From an uncultured Clostridia bacterium (lineage in GTDB: Bacteria > Bacillota > Peptococcia > Peptococcales > Peptococcaceae): 64,000 nt of DNA. Both the position numbers and the translations under genes were made by a program. Below are positions 54,659 to 64,000 of this stretch, in pieces (the first letter of the stretch is position 1; every line of letters starts with the position of its first letter). The stretch lies in contig CALXUG010000006.1 in assembly GCA_944391625.1 (NCBI GenBank), forward strand, positions 33,780 to 97,779, read 5' to 3'. The notes under the pieces were generated by a model. It was given only the letters and a program-made list of their open reading frames with translations, had not been told where the DNA came from and searched no databases.

Positions 54659-55303
54659 TCATATCATTCCATTCATAGATAACAGAAACAAAATACAAGT
54701 GAGTAAAATCCAAAAGGCCAACAATAAAAGTCCTGTATGTTTTTGTTTTATTTCTTTTTCGGAGAAAGGTGCATAGCCATTTTTTCGCAAAGTAGTAACC
54801 ACCGGTTTGTATAGCAAAAATGTAAGAGAGGCATTTAAGCCGCCCTTTAGTAAATTAAATGGCAGAAAAACCGGAAGTAACAGTTCAATAACAGCTTCTC
54901 TGGGATATCCCATATAAAGAGGTGCTATCAGGTAATTCCATAACATCATTACAACAACACTGAACAGCCATCCAGAAGCTAAACCAATCACTGCGCCAGA
55001 CAAAGTGCGTTTCTTTTTATAAATAACCGCAGCAGTGCAGGCAAAGGACAGCGTCTGCACAATATTCATAATACATCCGAAAATCCCTGTTCCACTTACT
55101 GTCATCATTTCAAAAATTGCTACAACAACAGCTACCGTACAGGATGCCATCGGTCCCCATATAAAACCACCCAAAGTTACAATTACATCAGACGGATCAT
55201 ATTTTAGAAATAGGACGACGGGAATTCTGCCTACTGCCATTACAATATAAGTGATCGCACATAGCATAGCTGTAATTGTGGTTCTTTTCGTTTTGCTGTT
55301 CAT
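54659..55303 (-). CDS. ribU: Riboflavin ECF transporter substrate-binding subunit
   Basis: RibU is the membrane S-component that captures riboflavin for an ECF transporter; the energy-coupling module is not in this window. The 214-residue protein has about six hydrophobic helices, with PVVLFLKYDPSDVIVTLGGF and GPMASCTVAVVVAIFEM typical of RibU. The start is ATG 55303 with GGAGGG upstream; the longer frame would run through the riboswitch terminator. Control by the FMN riboswitch supports the assignment. Confidence 0.92.
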   Translation of the reverse strand: MNSKTKRTTITAMLCAITYIVMAVGRIPVVLFLKYDPSDVIVTLGGFIWGPMASCTVAVVVAIFEMMTVSGTGIFGCIMNIVQTLSFACTAAVIYKKKRTLSGAVIGLASGWLFSVVVMMLWNYLIAPLYMGYPREAVIELLLPVFLPFNLLKGGLNASLTFLLYKPVVTTLRKNGYAPFSEKEIKQKHTGLLLLAFWILLTCILFLLSMNGMI

Positions 55304-55326
55304 AATTGTTTCCCTCCATAGTATAA

Positions 55327-55368
55327 AAAATAACACTAAAAAGAAGAATGTCTTTTCGGTGTTATTTT
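55327..55368 (-). terminator. Riboswitch-controlled terminator
   Basis: On the minus strand AAAATAACAC (55359-55368) pairs with GTGTTATTTT (55327-55336), then a T-run follows. It lies between the FMN aptamer and ribU, so control is by transcription termination. Confidence 0.85.
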
Positions 55369-55425
55369 ACAATTAGACCGCAAAAAGAAACCAGAATGCT
55401 GCTACATCTGCGGAAATCTAACCAT

Positions 55426-55533
55426 ATCTTCTTTCATCCAGACTATACTGTTGGTTTTGGAATTACACCAAATCATGCGTTTTACGCGCGCGGACTTTAC
55501 CGCCAATCGGGAATTGCACCCTGCCCTGAAGAC
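55426..55533 (-). promoter_or_regulatory. FMN riboswitch (RFN element)
   Basis: The minus strand carries the conserved RFN blocks in order: GTCTTCAGGGCAGGGTG, ATTCCCGATTGGCGGTA, AGTCCGCGCGCG, then a variable stem GGTGTAATTCCAAAACC, AACAGTATAGTCTGGATGA and the closing GAAGAT that pairs with GTCTTC. FMN binding should terminate transcription of ribU and the downstream regulator. Confidence 0.96.
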
Positions 55534-55556
55534 ATTTCTATTTAGTTGTTATATAC

Positions 55557-55585
55557 AGTATAGCAGTTATTGTTTTTTACAGCAA
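55557..55585 (-). promoter_or_regulatory. Promoter of the riboswitch-ribU operon
   Basis: On the minus strand TTGCTG (55580-55585) and TATACT (55557-55562) have a 17-bp spacer, just upstream of the aptamer. Confidence 0.65.
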
Positions 55586-55731
55586 TCATTCACAACCTAT
55601 TCGGAAACAATTCGGAAATAGAGCAAAACTTTTATGTTATACTAGATATCGCCTTAACCAATATACTTTAAAATATTACAAACAAATATTAGGAACGTAT
55701 TAAGATGAGGGATACGCCAGACACTTTCTTA

Positions 55732-56211
55732 TCAGGGGATAAGCTGCTTCTGGTTATTGTTTAAAATATACTGCAGCAATGCCGTACATCCTTGCAAAAC
55801 GTCCTTATAAGTTTGGTCAAAGTTCCCAGTATACCAGGGATCGGCAATATCACCACTTACATTTGCATACTCTAGTAACAAATGAATTTTCTTATCCGCA
55901 TCTTCCCCGCAAATTCGTTTCATATTACGAATATTATTCTGATCCATGCCAATCAAATAATCATATGCCATATAATCTGCCTGTTTCATCTGACGCGCTT
56001 TTTTATCATTGCTCCAGGGAATGCCTGCCTGTGTTAGTTTTTCTCGAGTACCTCGATGTATACCATTGCCGATTTCCTCAGTACTGGTTGCAGCAGAGGC
56101 AATTTCAAATTGTTCAGCAAGTCCTCGCTGGACAACCAGATGCTGCATCACAAATTCTGCCATTGGACTTCTGCAGATATTGCCGTGACAAACGAATAAT
56201 ATTTTTATCAT
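55732..56211 (-). CDS. Low molecular weight protein-tyrosine phosphatase
   Basis: A 159-residue cytoplasmic phosphatase. The catalytic P-loop VCHGNICRSPMAEF (Cx5RS) is at residues 7-20. The general-acid Asp lies in IADPWYTGNFDQTYKDV near residue 128. The length is typical of the LMW-PTP family. AAAGGAATG lies upstream of the ATG. Targets are unknown; no tyrosine kinase gene is nearby. Confidence 0.92.
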   Translation of the reverse strand: MIKILFVCHGNICRSPMAEFVMQHLVVQRGLAEQFEIASAATSTEEIGNGIHRGTREKLTQAGIPWSNDKKARQMKQADYMAYDYLIGMDQNNIRNMKRICGEDADKKIHLLLEYANVSGDIADPWYTGNFDQTYKDVLQGCTALLQYILNNNQKQLIP

Positions 56212-56326
56212 TTTAAATTCATTCCTTTCTAAAAATAATCAGCTCATGTTTTGACGTTGACTATGTTTTTTTATTTGCTGCGCGGTGGCAAGAATTTATC
56301 ACCGATTTATAAAGTCTCAGCGTTTT

Positions 56327-56851
56327 TTACAAATGTTCGTAAGAAACCAGCTTATCAACAGGAATCCTTGTTTGCAGGTGTCGTTCCGGATCAGATGCTT
56401 TCTCGGCAGAATAACCAATCGCCAAAATATTAACAGGTTCTAGGTTGGCAGGTAAATCAAAGGCTTTTTTTAATACATCCGGTTTAAAATAGCATACCCA
56501 GACAGAACCAAGTCCTAATTCAGTAGCTTGCAGCATCATGTGGTCTGTCACAATAGATGCATCAATATCGGCTGTTCCTTTGTTATCAAAGGGACGAACC
56601 CATGCCTTATTATGGTCGGCACACACCAGAATCGCCAAAGGTGCTCCATAAATATTGGCTGCTTTACTGATTTTATGCAATCCCTCCTGACTTTGAACGG
56701 CAATCAAATGAACTGGTTGAAGATTGGCAGCAGTTGGAGCGACATGAGCTGCTTCTAAAATTTTCTCCAATTTTTCTGGTTCAACCTTTTTTTGTGTGTA
56801 GTTGCGAACAGCACTACGTTGTTTGGCAATGTGAATAAATTCCATATTCAT
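56327..56851 (-). CDS. Nitroreductase family protein
   Basis: A flavoprotein of about 174 residues that probably uses FMN and NAD(P)H to reduce nitro- or quinone-like compounds. Family signatures are RSAVRNYTQKKVEPEKLEKI, AHVAPTAANLQPVHLIAVQ, DHMMLQATELGLGSVWVCYF and the end GYSAEKASD. AAGGATG supports ATG 56851 or ATG 56845; the frame reaching 56896 has no ribosome site. It lies near the flavin genes, but no shared promoter is evident. Confidence 0.88.
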   Translation of the reverse strand: MNMEFIHIAKQRSAVRNYTQKKVEPEKLEKILEAAHVAPTAANLQPVHLIAVQSQEGLHKISKAANIYGAPLAILVCADHNKAWVRPFDNKGTADIDASIVTDHMMLQATELGLGSVWVCYFKPDVLKKAFDLPANLEPVNILAIGYSAEKASDPERHLQTRIPVDKLVSYEHL

Positions 56852-57295
56852 ACATCCTTTCTGAAATGACTGAAACGGCAATTCTATATTGTGCAACCGT
56901 TTATGTTATAATTCTAACAATGATTTTCAAAAAGACAAGTATGCACTTTTTTGTCATATAGTACCCAAAATGATAGTGTGGTTAAAAAACGGTTATTAAA
57001 ATCACCTGCCATTTTTACTCGGACTATGTGCATAACCAGAGTATAAACGCTTGCAACAAAAACAAAATTACTTTTGTAATTCCATTCGTTTCTATGATAG
57101 AAAGATTGTTTAAACAATGCAGGAATTTTCACTGGGAAGTGGAATAGACTGATAGGAGTAAAACCCTGATAAGGACAGTGTTTGTTACATAGTTTTTTAC
57201 GGTTTATGTATAAAAATCAAAGAATACCTTTCAATTTTCCGGTCACAGTATATCATATTAATTGCATAAAATATAGAATAAGATTTGCAATAAAC
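56852..57295. other. Intergenic region without a supported gene
   Basis: This AT-rich stretch separates the divergent nitroreductase and mecA genes. A minus-strand frame at 56914-57132 has no ribosome site or domain. A spaced repeat around 56935-56965 could be an operator of an absent regulator, but this is weak. Confidence 0.4.
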
Positions 57296-57323
57296 TTGAC
57301 AATTTGTCTAAGTAACATATAAT
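57296..57323 (+). promoter_or_regulatory. Promoter of mecA
   Basis: TTGACA (57296-57301) and TATAAT (57318-57323) are both perfect consensus hexamers, with a 16-bp spacer. Confidence 0.8.
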
Positions 57324-57359
57324 ATTAAATTAATTCCATCCATTTTGGAGGTGGTAGTG

Positions 57360-57974
57360 ATGAAATTTAACTTAGTCAATGATAATAAATTACAGATTAT
57401 TGTCAGTAGAGAAGATATGGTACAACGGGATATCCATAAATGGGATTTGGTGCCTCATAATCCAGAAGCGCAGAAGCTGTTTCAGGAAATTTTGGAAGAA
57501 GCCCATGAAGCTTGCGGATTCGATGTGGGAAAAGATGCTCAGCTTATGATCGAAGCCTATCCCATTACTGGAGACAGTATGCTGATTACTGTAACTAAGC
57601 TGGGCGGAGGCAGGTCTGGTCTGCCCTTTGATTTAGATCTGGACAGTATTGGGCAGGCGCTAATGGAAGAGTTGATTCAGGATGAAGACCTCCCTGAAAT
57701 TATTTCAGAAGAAGTAGTAGTTCGTTTTGTTCAGCTGGATGATGCCATTGAAGCCGCAATACGAATAGCAGGACAATATGACGGTGTGAGTCAGTTGCTT
57801 CTTTATGAAGATTGTTATTATCTGGCTTTACTGGAGAAGGAATGGCTGACAGACAGCGGCATTGCGCTGCTGGCAGAATATGGAGACATAATACACACTG
57901 CGGCTGCATTTTTTCAGGAACATGGAACAGTGGTTATGGATGAAAATGCCCTTGATATCTTATCAAATTTGTAG
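57360..57974 (+). CDS. mecA: Adaptor protein MecA
   Basis: MecA delivers substrates to the ClpC protease and can control competence regulators. The 204-residue protein has an N-terminal domain (MKFNLVNDNKLQIIVSREDM, RDIHKWDLVPHNPEAQKLFQ) and a C-terminal domain (VVRFVQLDDAIEAA, YDGVSQLLLYEDCYYLAL), joined by an acidic linker near residues 90-115. GGAGG is 8 bases before ATG 57360. The terminator at 57984 makes it a single-gene unit. Confidence 0.87.
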   Translation: MKFNLVNDNKLQIIVSREDMVQRDIHKWDLVPHNPEAQKLFQEILEEAHEACGFDVGKDAQLMIEAYPITGDSMLITVTKLGGGRSGLPFDLDLDSIGQALMEELIQDEDLPEIISEEVVVRFVQLDDAIEAAIRIAGQYDGVSQLLLYEDCYYLALLEKEWLTDSGIALLAEYGDIIHTAAAFFQEHGTVVMDENALDILSNL

Positions 57975-57983
57975 CAGAAACCA

Positions 57984-58016
57984 GAGCAGTTGGCATAGGA
58001 TTAACTGCTCTCTTTT
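57984..58016 (+). terminator. Terminator of mecA
   Basis: GAGCAGTT (57984-57991) pairs with AACTGCTC (58003-58010), followed by TCTTTTT. Confidence 0.88.
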
Positions 58017-58038
58017 TGCGTCATAAGTGGTGAAGCAT

Positions 58039-58674
58039 ATGACAGAGAATCAACAGCAGATACTGGCTCTGCTGAAAGAAATTTATAAAAATATTGGAAC
58101 TGCTTTGCGGTTTCATACACCTTACGAGCTATTGGTTGCGACTATCTTATCTGCTCAGTCAACAGATAAACAAGTCAACAAAGTGACCAAAGGATTGTTT
58201 GAAAAATATCCCGACGCGTATGCCATTGCAGCACTTACACCAGAGCAGCTGTCTGAAGAAATCAAAAGTATCGGGCTTTATAAAATGAAGAGTAAAAATA
58301 TTGTAGCTGCCAGTAAATTATTGGTGGGGCAATATGAAGGACGTGTGCCGGATACGTTGGAACAGCTGATACAGCTGCCCGGTGTGGGAAGAAAAACAGC
58401 AAATGTAGTATTAAGCAATGCGTTTGACATTCCTGCGTTGGCTGTCGATACCCATGTGTTTCGGGTAGCCAATCGGTTAAAACTGACGGACAGTAAAGAT
58501 GTACGTACCAGTGAACAGCAGTTAACCGCACTTATTCCGCAGGAAGATTGGGCAGATGCCCATCATTGGCTGATCTGGCATGGTCGTTTGTATTGTAAGG
58601 CACGCAAACCTGATTGTGTAAGATGTCAACTGCACCATTTGTGTCTGTCCGATGAGAATACACAACGGATATAA
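58039..58674 (+). CDS. nth: Endonuclease III
   Basis: Nth removes oxidised pyrimidines and nicks DNA in base-excision repair. The helix-hairpin-helix LPGVGRKTANVVL contains catalytic Lys119, and Asp137 follows in AVDTHVFRV. The C-terminal [4Fe-4S] ligands are Cx6Cx2Cx5C (CKARKPDCVRCQLHHLC). The ATG at 58039 is preferred to GTG 58027. 211 residues is normal. Confidence 0.95.
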   Translation: MTENQQQILALLKEIYKNIGTALRFHTPYELLVATILSAQSTDKQVNKVTKGLFEKYPDAYAIAALTPEQLSEEIKSIGLYKMKSKNIVAASKLLVGQYEGRVPDTLEQLIQLPGVGRKTANVVLSNAFDIPALAVDTHVFRVANRLKLTDSKDVRTSEQQLTALIPQEDWADAHHWLIWHGRLYCKARKPDCVRCQLHHLCLSDENTQRI

Positions 58675-58748
58675 TTGGTATTTTATTTAAAAAATATGTA
58701 TAAAATATGTTGAGAAAAACAGAATATGAGGATGAGAGGAATTGTATT

Positions 58749-59849
58749 ATGAGAGAAGATGCAATTTGGGTAGCCCTGCACAAAATTTGGGAAGATGGCA
58801 GCAGCAGTGGTCGAAGTCTTCGTTATTTGCAGCAGCAAACAACAGGTCAGGCTTTATGGGCTATGAACACGGCAGAGCAGCTGCAGCGTTTTCCAAAGGT
58901 TCCAGCAGAATTGTGGGAAAAGCTATCTGCTCGAAAACAGCAATTTGATCTCAGTAAAGTAGAAGCATATCTTCATCAAAATCAAATTCACATTTTACTA
59001 TACAACAATCCAAAATACCCTGCATTATTAAAAGAAATACATCAGCCTCCGGCAATACTTTACTGGAAGGGAAACTTACATACAGCAGATCTGAGTATCG
59101 CTATTGTGGGGAGTCGAAAAGCAGATCTTTATGGAATGAATACAGCGGAAGAACTGGCAGCACAGTTAAGTCGGGAGCAAGTCTGCATTATAAGCGGTCT
59201 GGCGCGCGGTATTGATGCCAGAGCGCATAAAGGTGCTTTGGAAGGGCAAGGGGGAACCATCGCTGTGCAAGGCTGCGGAATTGATCAAATTTATCCCCGT
59301 GAAAATCGTAAATTGGCAGAACAGATTTTAGCCCATGAAAAGGGCTGTATTCTAACAGAATTTCCATTGGGCAGTCCGCCGTTGGCATGGCATTTTCCGC
59401 AGCGCAACAGAATTATCAGCGGTTTGTCTCATGGCGTTGTAATTGTACAGGCTGCTGTAAAAAGCGGCGCGTTTATAACAGTAGAAACCGCTTTAGAACA
59501 AGGCCGGGATGTATTTGCCGTTCCCGGTCAAATCAATAATCCGCTGTCGGCGGGGCCGCACAGATTTTTACAGGAGGGCGCCCGATTGATTACCGGCAGT
59601 GCTGATATATTGGAGGAATATGGACAAGGACATTTATTTACAACAGCAGAAACGCTCAAAGTTACAATGACGTTAACAAAGGAAGAAGAACGGATTTTGC
59701 AGTATTTTAGTGCAGAACCGATGACAATAGAAGAAATCGCATATCTGTCCAGGCTGTCTATGGCAGAGCTGATGCCAATTTTGAGCATGCTGGAACTATA
59801 TGGCCTGATACAACAGATGATTGGCAGAAAATATATCAGAGTAGGTTGA
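58749..59849 (+). CDS. dprA: DNA-processing protein DprA
   Basis: DprA loads RecA on incoming single-stranded DNA in transformation. The Rossmann-like core has IAIVGSRKADLYG, ISGLARGIDARAHKGAL, VQGCGIDQIYP and FPQRNRIISGLSHGVVIVQA. A C-terminal winged helix (about 305-366) follows. GAGAGGAA supports ATG 58749. It is the first gene of the conserved dprA-topA-trmFO-xerC cluster, with mecA near by. Confidence 0.93.
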   Translation: MREDAIWVALHKIWEDGSSSGRSLRYLQQQTTGQALWAMNTAEQLQRFPKVPAELWEKLSARKQQFDLSKVEAYLHQNQIHILLYNNPKYPALLKEIHQPPAILYWKGNLHTADLSIAIVGSRKADLYGMNTAEELAAQLSREQVCIISGLARGIDARAHKGALEGQGGTIAVQGCGIDQIYPRENRKLAEQILAHEKGCILTEFPLGSPPLAWHFPQRNRIISGLSHGVVIVQAAVKSGAFITVETALEQGRDVFAVPGQINNPLSAGPHRFLQEGARLITGSADILEEYGQGHLFTTAETLKVTMTLTKEEERILQYFSAEPMTIEEIAYLSRLSMAELMPILSMLELYGLIQQMIGRKYIRVG

Positions 59850-59859
59850 GGTGTTCATT

Positions 59860-61953
59860 TTGGGAAAAACACTTGTAATCGTGGAGTCTCCATCAAAAGC
59901 AAAAACCATTGAAAAATTTTTAGGAAAAAATAAATATGAAGTGCTGGCATCGCTTGGTCACGTACGAGACATGCCCAAGAGTCAATTTGCCATTGACATC
60001 GAAAATGATTTTGCAATTAAATATATTACCATTCGCGGCAAGGGTGATAAAATCAAAGAGCTGAAAAAAGCGGCATCCAAAGCGGATCATGTCCTACTGG
60101 CGCCCGACCCGGACCGCGAAGGAGAAGCCATCGCCTGGCATCTGATGGAAATTTTAAAAATAGATGCCGATGCAGATTGCCGGATTGAATTTAATGAAAT
60201 TACAAAAGAAGCTATTAAAAATGCGGTAAAACATCCCCGTAAAATTGCTTATAACCGTGTTAATTCACAGCAGGCCCGCAGAGCATTGGACCGTATTATC
60301 GGCTATCAGCTCAGCCCGTTGTTATGGCGCAAAGTAAAAAAAGGATTGAGCGCCGGCCGTGTGCAGTCGGTGACAGTTCGTTTGATTTGTGAGCGAGAAG
60401 AAGAAATCAATAGTTTTATTCCAGAGGAATATTGGACTCTTGACAATGTCTTTCTGACTGAAAAGAATAAAATGATTGGGAAACTAAGTAAAATTGATGG
60501 CAAAAAAGCCGAAATTGGCTCTAAAGAGGAAATTGATGTGATTCTGCAGGATTTGGAGCAGGCTTCTTATCAAGTTGCCGATGTAAAGGTGCAGAAAAAA
60601 TCAAAAAATCCAGCGGCGCCATTTATCACTAGTAGCATGCAACAGGATGCTTATCGTAAAATGAATTTTACTGCAAAAAAAACCATGCGAGTAGCGCAGC
60701 AGCTGTACGAAGGCATTTCTTTAGGAAAACAGGGCTCTGTCGGTCTGATTACTTATATGAGAACTGACTCCACACGGATTGCAGACGTGGCCAAAGCAGA
60801 CACAGCGGCGTTTATCAAGGAGCGTTACGGAGAAGCCTTTTTGCCTAAGGAACAAAAAAATTATAAAAATAAAAATAATGCACAAAACGCACATGAAGCC
60901 ATTCGTCCTACTTATGTGGATAAAACTCCAGAATCCATTAAGGAATATCTGACCAATGAGCAGTATAAACTATATAAGTTAATTTGGGAACGGTTTGTGG
61001 CCAGTCAGATGGCTTCGGCACAACTGGAACAGACTACGATTGTGACAAGATCCGGTAAATATGACTTTACCACCAGTGGTACCATTGTCACCTTTAAAGG
61101 ATATATGGAGGTCTACGAAGAAAGTAAAGAAGATGAAGAAGCCAATCAAAAATTGGTTCCGGTGGAAGTGGGGCAGGTTCTGGTTTCGGAACAGTTATTG
61201 CCCAAACAGCATTTTACACAGCCGCCTGCTCGTTATACAGAAGCAACTTTAATTAAAACGCTGGAAGAAAAGGGCATTGGCCGTCCCAGTACTTATGCGC
61301 CTACAGTAGAAACAGTATTGGCTCGTAATTATGTGGTGCGGGAAGCCAAACAATTTTATCCTACCGAGTTAGGTATTCTGGTGGTAGATTTATTAAAAGA
61401 ACATTTTCCAGATATTATAGATGTCAATTTTACCGCCGGATTAGAAAGCAAGCTGGATGGAATTGAAGAAGGTATGTATTACTGGAAAGATATTCTCCGC
61501 GATTTTTACGGACCATTTGAAAAAGAACTGGCGGCAGCTGAAGAAAAAATCAGACCAGTAAAAATTGAAGATGAAGTTTCCGATGAAATTTGTGAAAAGT
61601 GCGGCCGCAATATGGTGATAAAAATGGGACGGTTCGGCAAGTTTTTGGCTTGCCCTGGATTTCCGGAATGCAGCAATGCCAAACCTTTGTTGGAAAAAAT
61701 TGATGTTACTTGCCCGGTTTGCCATGAAGGAGACGTTGTATTGCGCCGCAGCAAAAAAGGGCGTACTTTTTATGGATGCAGCAACTATCCCGAATGTGAT
61801 TTTGTTAGTTGGGATCGTCCAACTGGAGAACGCTGCCCAAAATGTAATAGTATTATGGTAGAACGTAACACCAAAAAAGGAAAATTAGTGATTTGTAGTA
61901 ATAAGGAGTGTAACTTTGAACCAGATAAACAAGAACGAAACGAAGAAAATTAA
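59860..61953 (+). CDS. topA: DNA topoisomerase I
   Basis: TopA relaxes negative supercoils by single-strand passage. The 697-residue protein has the TOPRIM N-terminus ([34 protein letters not shown]). The catalytic tyrosine is Tyr299 in [12 protein letters not shown]. Three C4 zinc ribbons lie at the C-terminus (CEKCGRN..., CPVCHEGD..., CPKCNS...CSNKEC). GAGGTG fits a TTG start at 59860; GTG 59851 is the alternative. It starts 10 bases after dprA and overlaps trmFO by 38 bases. Confidence 0.95.
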   Translation: MGKTLVIVESPSKAKTIEKFLGKNKYEVLASLGHVRDMPKSQFAIDIENDFAIKYITIRGKGDKIKELKKAASKADHVLLAPDPDREGEAIAWHLMEILKIDADADCRIEFNEITKEAIKNAVKHPRKIAYNRVNSQQARRALDRIIGYQLSPLLWRKVKKGLSAGRVQSVTVRLICEREEEINSFIPEEYWTLDNVFLTEKNKMIGKLSKIDGKKAEIGSKEEIDVILQDLEQASYQVADVKVQKKSKNPAAPFITSSMQQDAYRKMNFTAKKTMRVAQQLYEGISLGKQGSVGLITYMRTDSTRIADVAKADTAAFIKERYGEAFLPKEQKNYKNKNNAQNAHEAIRPTYVDKTPESIKEYLTNEQYKLYKLIWERFVASQMASAQLEQTTIVTRSGKYDFTTSGTIVTFKGYMEVYEESKEDEEANQKLVPVEVGQVLVSEQLLPKQHFTQPPARYTEATLIKTLEEKGIGRPSTYAPTVETVLARNYVVREAKQFYPTELGILVVDLLKEHFPDIIDVNFTAGLESKLDGIEEGMYYWKDILRDFYGPFEKELAAAEEKIRPVKIEDEVSDEICEKCGRNMVIKMGRFGKFLACPGFPECSNAKPLLEKIDVTCPVCHEGDVVLRRSKKGRTFYGCSNYPECDFVSWDRPTGERCPKCNSIMVERNTKKGKLVICSNKECNFEPDKQERNEEN

Positions 61954-63250
61954 TGTAATCGGAGCTGGTCTGGCTGGCTCCGAAGCAGCTTGGCAGTTGG
62001 CGCAGCGGGGTATTCCGGTGCGATTGTATGAAATGCGTCCGCTGAAATATTCTCCGGCTCATCATACAGATGCTTTTGGTGAACTGGTCTGCAGCAATTC
62101 TTTGCGCGCCAATAATCTTGAAAATGCGGTGGGTTTACTGAAAGAAGAACTGCGGCGCTGTCATTCATTGATTATGCAGTGTGCCGATGACAATCAGGTT
62201 CCGGCTGGCGGCGCTTTGGCAGTAGACAGAGAAAAATTTTCCGCGCAAATTACAGCGTCCATCAAACAACATCCGCTGATTGAAGTGGTTTATCAGGAAG
62301 TAACCAGCCTGCCAGAGGATGAAATTACCATCATTGCCACTGGGCCGCTGACTGATGGTGCTATGGCTGATCTGGTAAAAAGCCTGACCTCACAGGATGA
62401 TTTATATTTTTATGATGCCGCAGCTCCAATTGTGACAGCAGATTCTATCAATTATGAAAAGGCATTCTGGGCCTCCCGCTATGATAAAGGCGAAGCTGAT
62501 TATTTGAACTGTCCAATGAATGAAGAAGAATACAATCGTTTTTACAATGCGTTAATCAGTGCAGAACTGATTGATACCAAAGATTTTGAAAAAGAAAAGT
62601 TTTTTGAAGGCTGCATGCCTATCGAAGCTATGGCCAGCCGTGGCCGACAAACTTTATTGTTTGGACCAATGAAACCGGTTGGATTAATTGACAAACGGAC
62701 CGGCGATTCTTCCTACGCAGTGGTACAGCTGCGAAAAGATAACCAGGAAGGGACGCTGTTCAATATTGTAGGTTTCCAGACACGGATGAAATGGGGCGAA
62801 CAAAAACGGGTTCTGCAAATGATTCCCGGTTTGGAACAGGCGGATATTGTTCGCTATGGGGTTATGCACCGCAATACCTTTGTAAACGCACCAATTTCAT
62901 TAGAGGCAACAGGTCAGATTAAAAATAGGTCTGCACTGTTCCTGGCAGGTCAGATCACAGGCGTGGAGGGATATGTGGAATCTACTGCCAGCGGATTGGT
63001 AGCGGCCATCAATGCTGCCCGATTATATCAGCAGAAGGATTTGTTGCAGTTTCCGTTAACCACTGCCATTGGCGGGTTGATGAATTATATTGTAACAGCT
63101 GACAGTAAACATTTTCAGCCCATGAATATTAATTTTAGTCTGCTTCCTGGTTTAGGGCAAAAAATTCGGAATAAAAAAGAAAAAAATGCCTTAATTGCAC
63201 AACGGGCTCTAGATGCACTAGATGCATTTTTACAGCAGGAACAGCCTTAG
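61916..63250 (+). CDS. trmFO: Methylenetetrahydrofolate-tRNA-(uracil-5)-methyltransferase TrmFO
   Basis: TrmFO makes m5U54 in tRNA using methylene-THF and FAD. The N-terminus has [21 protein letters not shown], split here as the FAD-binding motif. [45 protein letters not shown] and [16 protein letters not shown] are diagnostic. The start is TTG 61916 with TAAGGAG 7 bases upstream, inside the 3' end of topA. 444 residues is normal. Confidence 0.95.
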   Translation: MNQINKNETKKINVIGAGLAGSEAAWQLAQRGIPVRLYEMRPLKYSPAHHTDAFGELVCSNSLRANNLENAVGLLKEELRRCHSLIMQCADDNQVPAGGALAVDREKFSAQITASIKQHPLIEVVYQEVTSLPEDEITIIATGPLTDGAMADLVKSLTSQDDLYFYDAAAPIVTADSINYEKAFWASRYDKGEADYLNCPMNEEEYNRFYNALISAELIDTKDFEKEKFFEGCMPIEAMASRGRQTLLFGPMKPVGLIDKRTGDSSYAVVQLRKDNQEGTLFNIVGFQTRMKWGEQKRVLQMIPGLEQADIVRYGVMHRNTFVNAPISLEATGQIKNRSALFLAGQITGVEGYVESTASGLVAAINAARLYQQKDLLQFPLTTAIGGLMNYIVTADSKHFQPMNINFSLLPGLGQKIRNKKEKNALIAQRALDALDAFLQQEQP

Positions 63251-63321
63251 ATTTGTTTATATATCGCACTGTATAGTACACTTGCAACGGTTTAATCTCA
63301 CCACAAGGGAGGGTTGCTTTT

Positions 63322-64000
63322 ATGTCTCATCCTTATTCGTATTATTTGCAGGAATTTTTAAGTTGGCTGCAGAACGAAAAGGCATGTTCCGTACATACCA
63401 TCACTGCCTATAACAAAGACCTGGAGCAGTTCGGACAATTTTTGGAACAAGAAAATTTGCAGATAGAACAATTAGAATATCGCGATTTACGCTATTACAT
63501 GGCTAGCCTTCAAAAAGGGCAGACTTTGAAAAAAACGACAGTGAGCCGAAAAACAGCCGCTTTAAAAAGTTTCTTCAAATTTTTGCACCGTGAAGGATTT
63601 TTGGAGTGCAATCCAGCTGATTTATTGTCAGCGCCTAAAAAAGAAAAGCATCTACCTTCTGTCATCAATGAAATTGATATAACGCAATTTTTAGATGACT
63701 TTTTGTCTGGTGAAGAACCGGCACAGTTGCGGGATAAAGCAATTTTTGAATTGTTGTACAGTTCGGGATTGCGTGTATCTGAGTTGGTAAATCTGGATTT
63801 AAACACTGTGAACAAACAAAAAGGTATGCTGCGTATCTTGGGAAAAGGCAATAAAGAACGGGTAGTTCCAATTGGCGAACAGGCGCAGTGTGCTATTGCC
63901 CGATATTTAGAAAGCGGCCGTCCTTTTTTAGTAAAGCAACAAGAAGAAACAGGACTGTTCTTAAATCAGCAGGGAAACAGGCTGACGAGACGTGGTGTAG
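63322..64000 (+). CDS. xerC: Tyrosine recombinase XerC (3' end outside the window)
   Basis: XerC resolves chromosome dimers at dif with XerD. The visible 226 codons begin at ATG 63322 after AAGGGAGGG. The SAM-like N-terminal domain covers about residues 1-100 (YYLQEFLSWLQNEKACSVHT; TAYNKDLEQFGQFL). The catalytic domain begins after PADLLSAPK and contains the first catalytic Arg151 in SSGLRVSEL and the beta-hairpin Lys in ILGKGNKERVVPIG. The HxxR, H/W and Tyr parts lie beyond the edge. Its place after trmFO is the usual Bacillota order. Confidence 0.9.
   Translation, partial: MSHPYSYYLQEFLSWLQNEKACSVHTITAYNKDLEQFGQFLEQENLQIEQLEYRDLRYYMASLQKGQTLKKTTVSRKTAALKSFFKFLHREGFLECNPADLLSAPKKEKHLPSVINEIDITQFLDDFLSGEEPAQLRDKAIFELLYSSGLRVSELVNLDLNTVNKQKGMLRILGKGNKERVVPIGEQAQCAIARYLESGRPFLVKQQEETGLFLNQQGNRLTRRGV

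Noticed and set aside
1..64000. CRISPR arrays, rRNA, tRNA genes, insertion sequences, prophage
   Set aside because: No regularly spaced repeats, rRNA stretches, cloverleaf-like tRNA sequence, transposase or phage structural genes were noticed in the reading; a tRNA or Rfam scan was not possible.

Overview
The window comes from an anaerobic, low-to-moderate-GC Bacillota chromosome. The Bacillota-type genes mecA, rex, niaR, trmFO and a one-chain clostridial-type purL are all present. A GH18 protein carries SLH repeats, two H-cluster [FeFe]-hydrogenase-family proteins are encoded, and no sporulation gene is seen. A diderm Negativicute is my best guess, but this is an inference from gene content and not from any marker RNA. 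A perfect parS site near 44.6 kb suggests the origin-proximal part of the chromosome.

Layout. 0-3.5 kb: end of a membrane protein, a metallo-hydrolase, a cyclophilin and a secreted glucosaminidase. 3.5-16.8 kb: xpt followed by a nearly complete IMP-synthesis operon, purE-B-C-F-M-N-H-D-L, with a strong promoter in front of purE and an unexpected structured RNA plus terminator between purM and purN. 16.9-19.2 kb: a decayed defence island, with an hsdR tail, an intact AbiEi/AbiEii pair and a frameshifted hsdM head. 19.3-26.4 kb: a MerR regulator, its textbook long-spacer dyad promoter, and a very small bacterial microcompartment operon around a glycyl radical enzyme with every choline trimethylamine-lyase residue I could check. 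Its aldehyde dehydrogenase has Ala where the catalytic Cys should be. 26.7-40.3 kb: housekeeping genes (zinc-ribbon protein, P-type ATPase, thrC, hslO, folC, SPOR protein, rex, der, plsY, gpsA, DUF1232, ABC ATPase).

40.3-40.8 kb holds what looks like a complete type I toxin-antitoxin locus: a 26-residue hydrophobic peptide with a sequestered ribosome-binding site, long-range 5'-3' pairing of its mRNA, and a convergent antisense RNA with its own promoter and terminator. 41-47.8 kb (minus strand): an SLH/GH18 protein, a Uma2 nuclease, and niaR-nadC-nadB-nadA, interrupted by a 469-bp segment with 19-bp inverted ends and the parS site. 48-53.8 kb: a LysR regulator and a four-gene hydrogenase-like module (thioredoxin-like ferredoxin, PAS-linked H-cluster protein, SpoIIE-type phosphatase, group B-like hydrogenase).

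53.9-55.6 kb (minus strand): an FMN riboswitch with a terminator, the riboflavin transporter gene ribU, and a translationally coupled gene for a riboflavin-kinase-like domain fused to an OmpR-type winged helix. The kinase catalytic Glu is replaced by Gly, so this looks like a flavin-sensing transcription factor built from a dead flavokinase. 55.7-64 kb: a low-molecular-weight phosphatase, a nitroreductase, mecA, nth, and the conserved dprA-topA-trmFO-xerC run, with xerC cut by the window end.

The three items most worth follow-up are the flavokinase-wHTH regulator, the type I toxin-antitoxin locus, and the minimal Cut microcompartment with its Cys-less aldehyde dehydrogenase.
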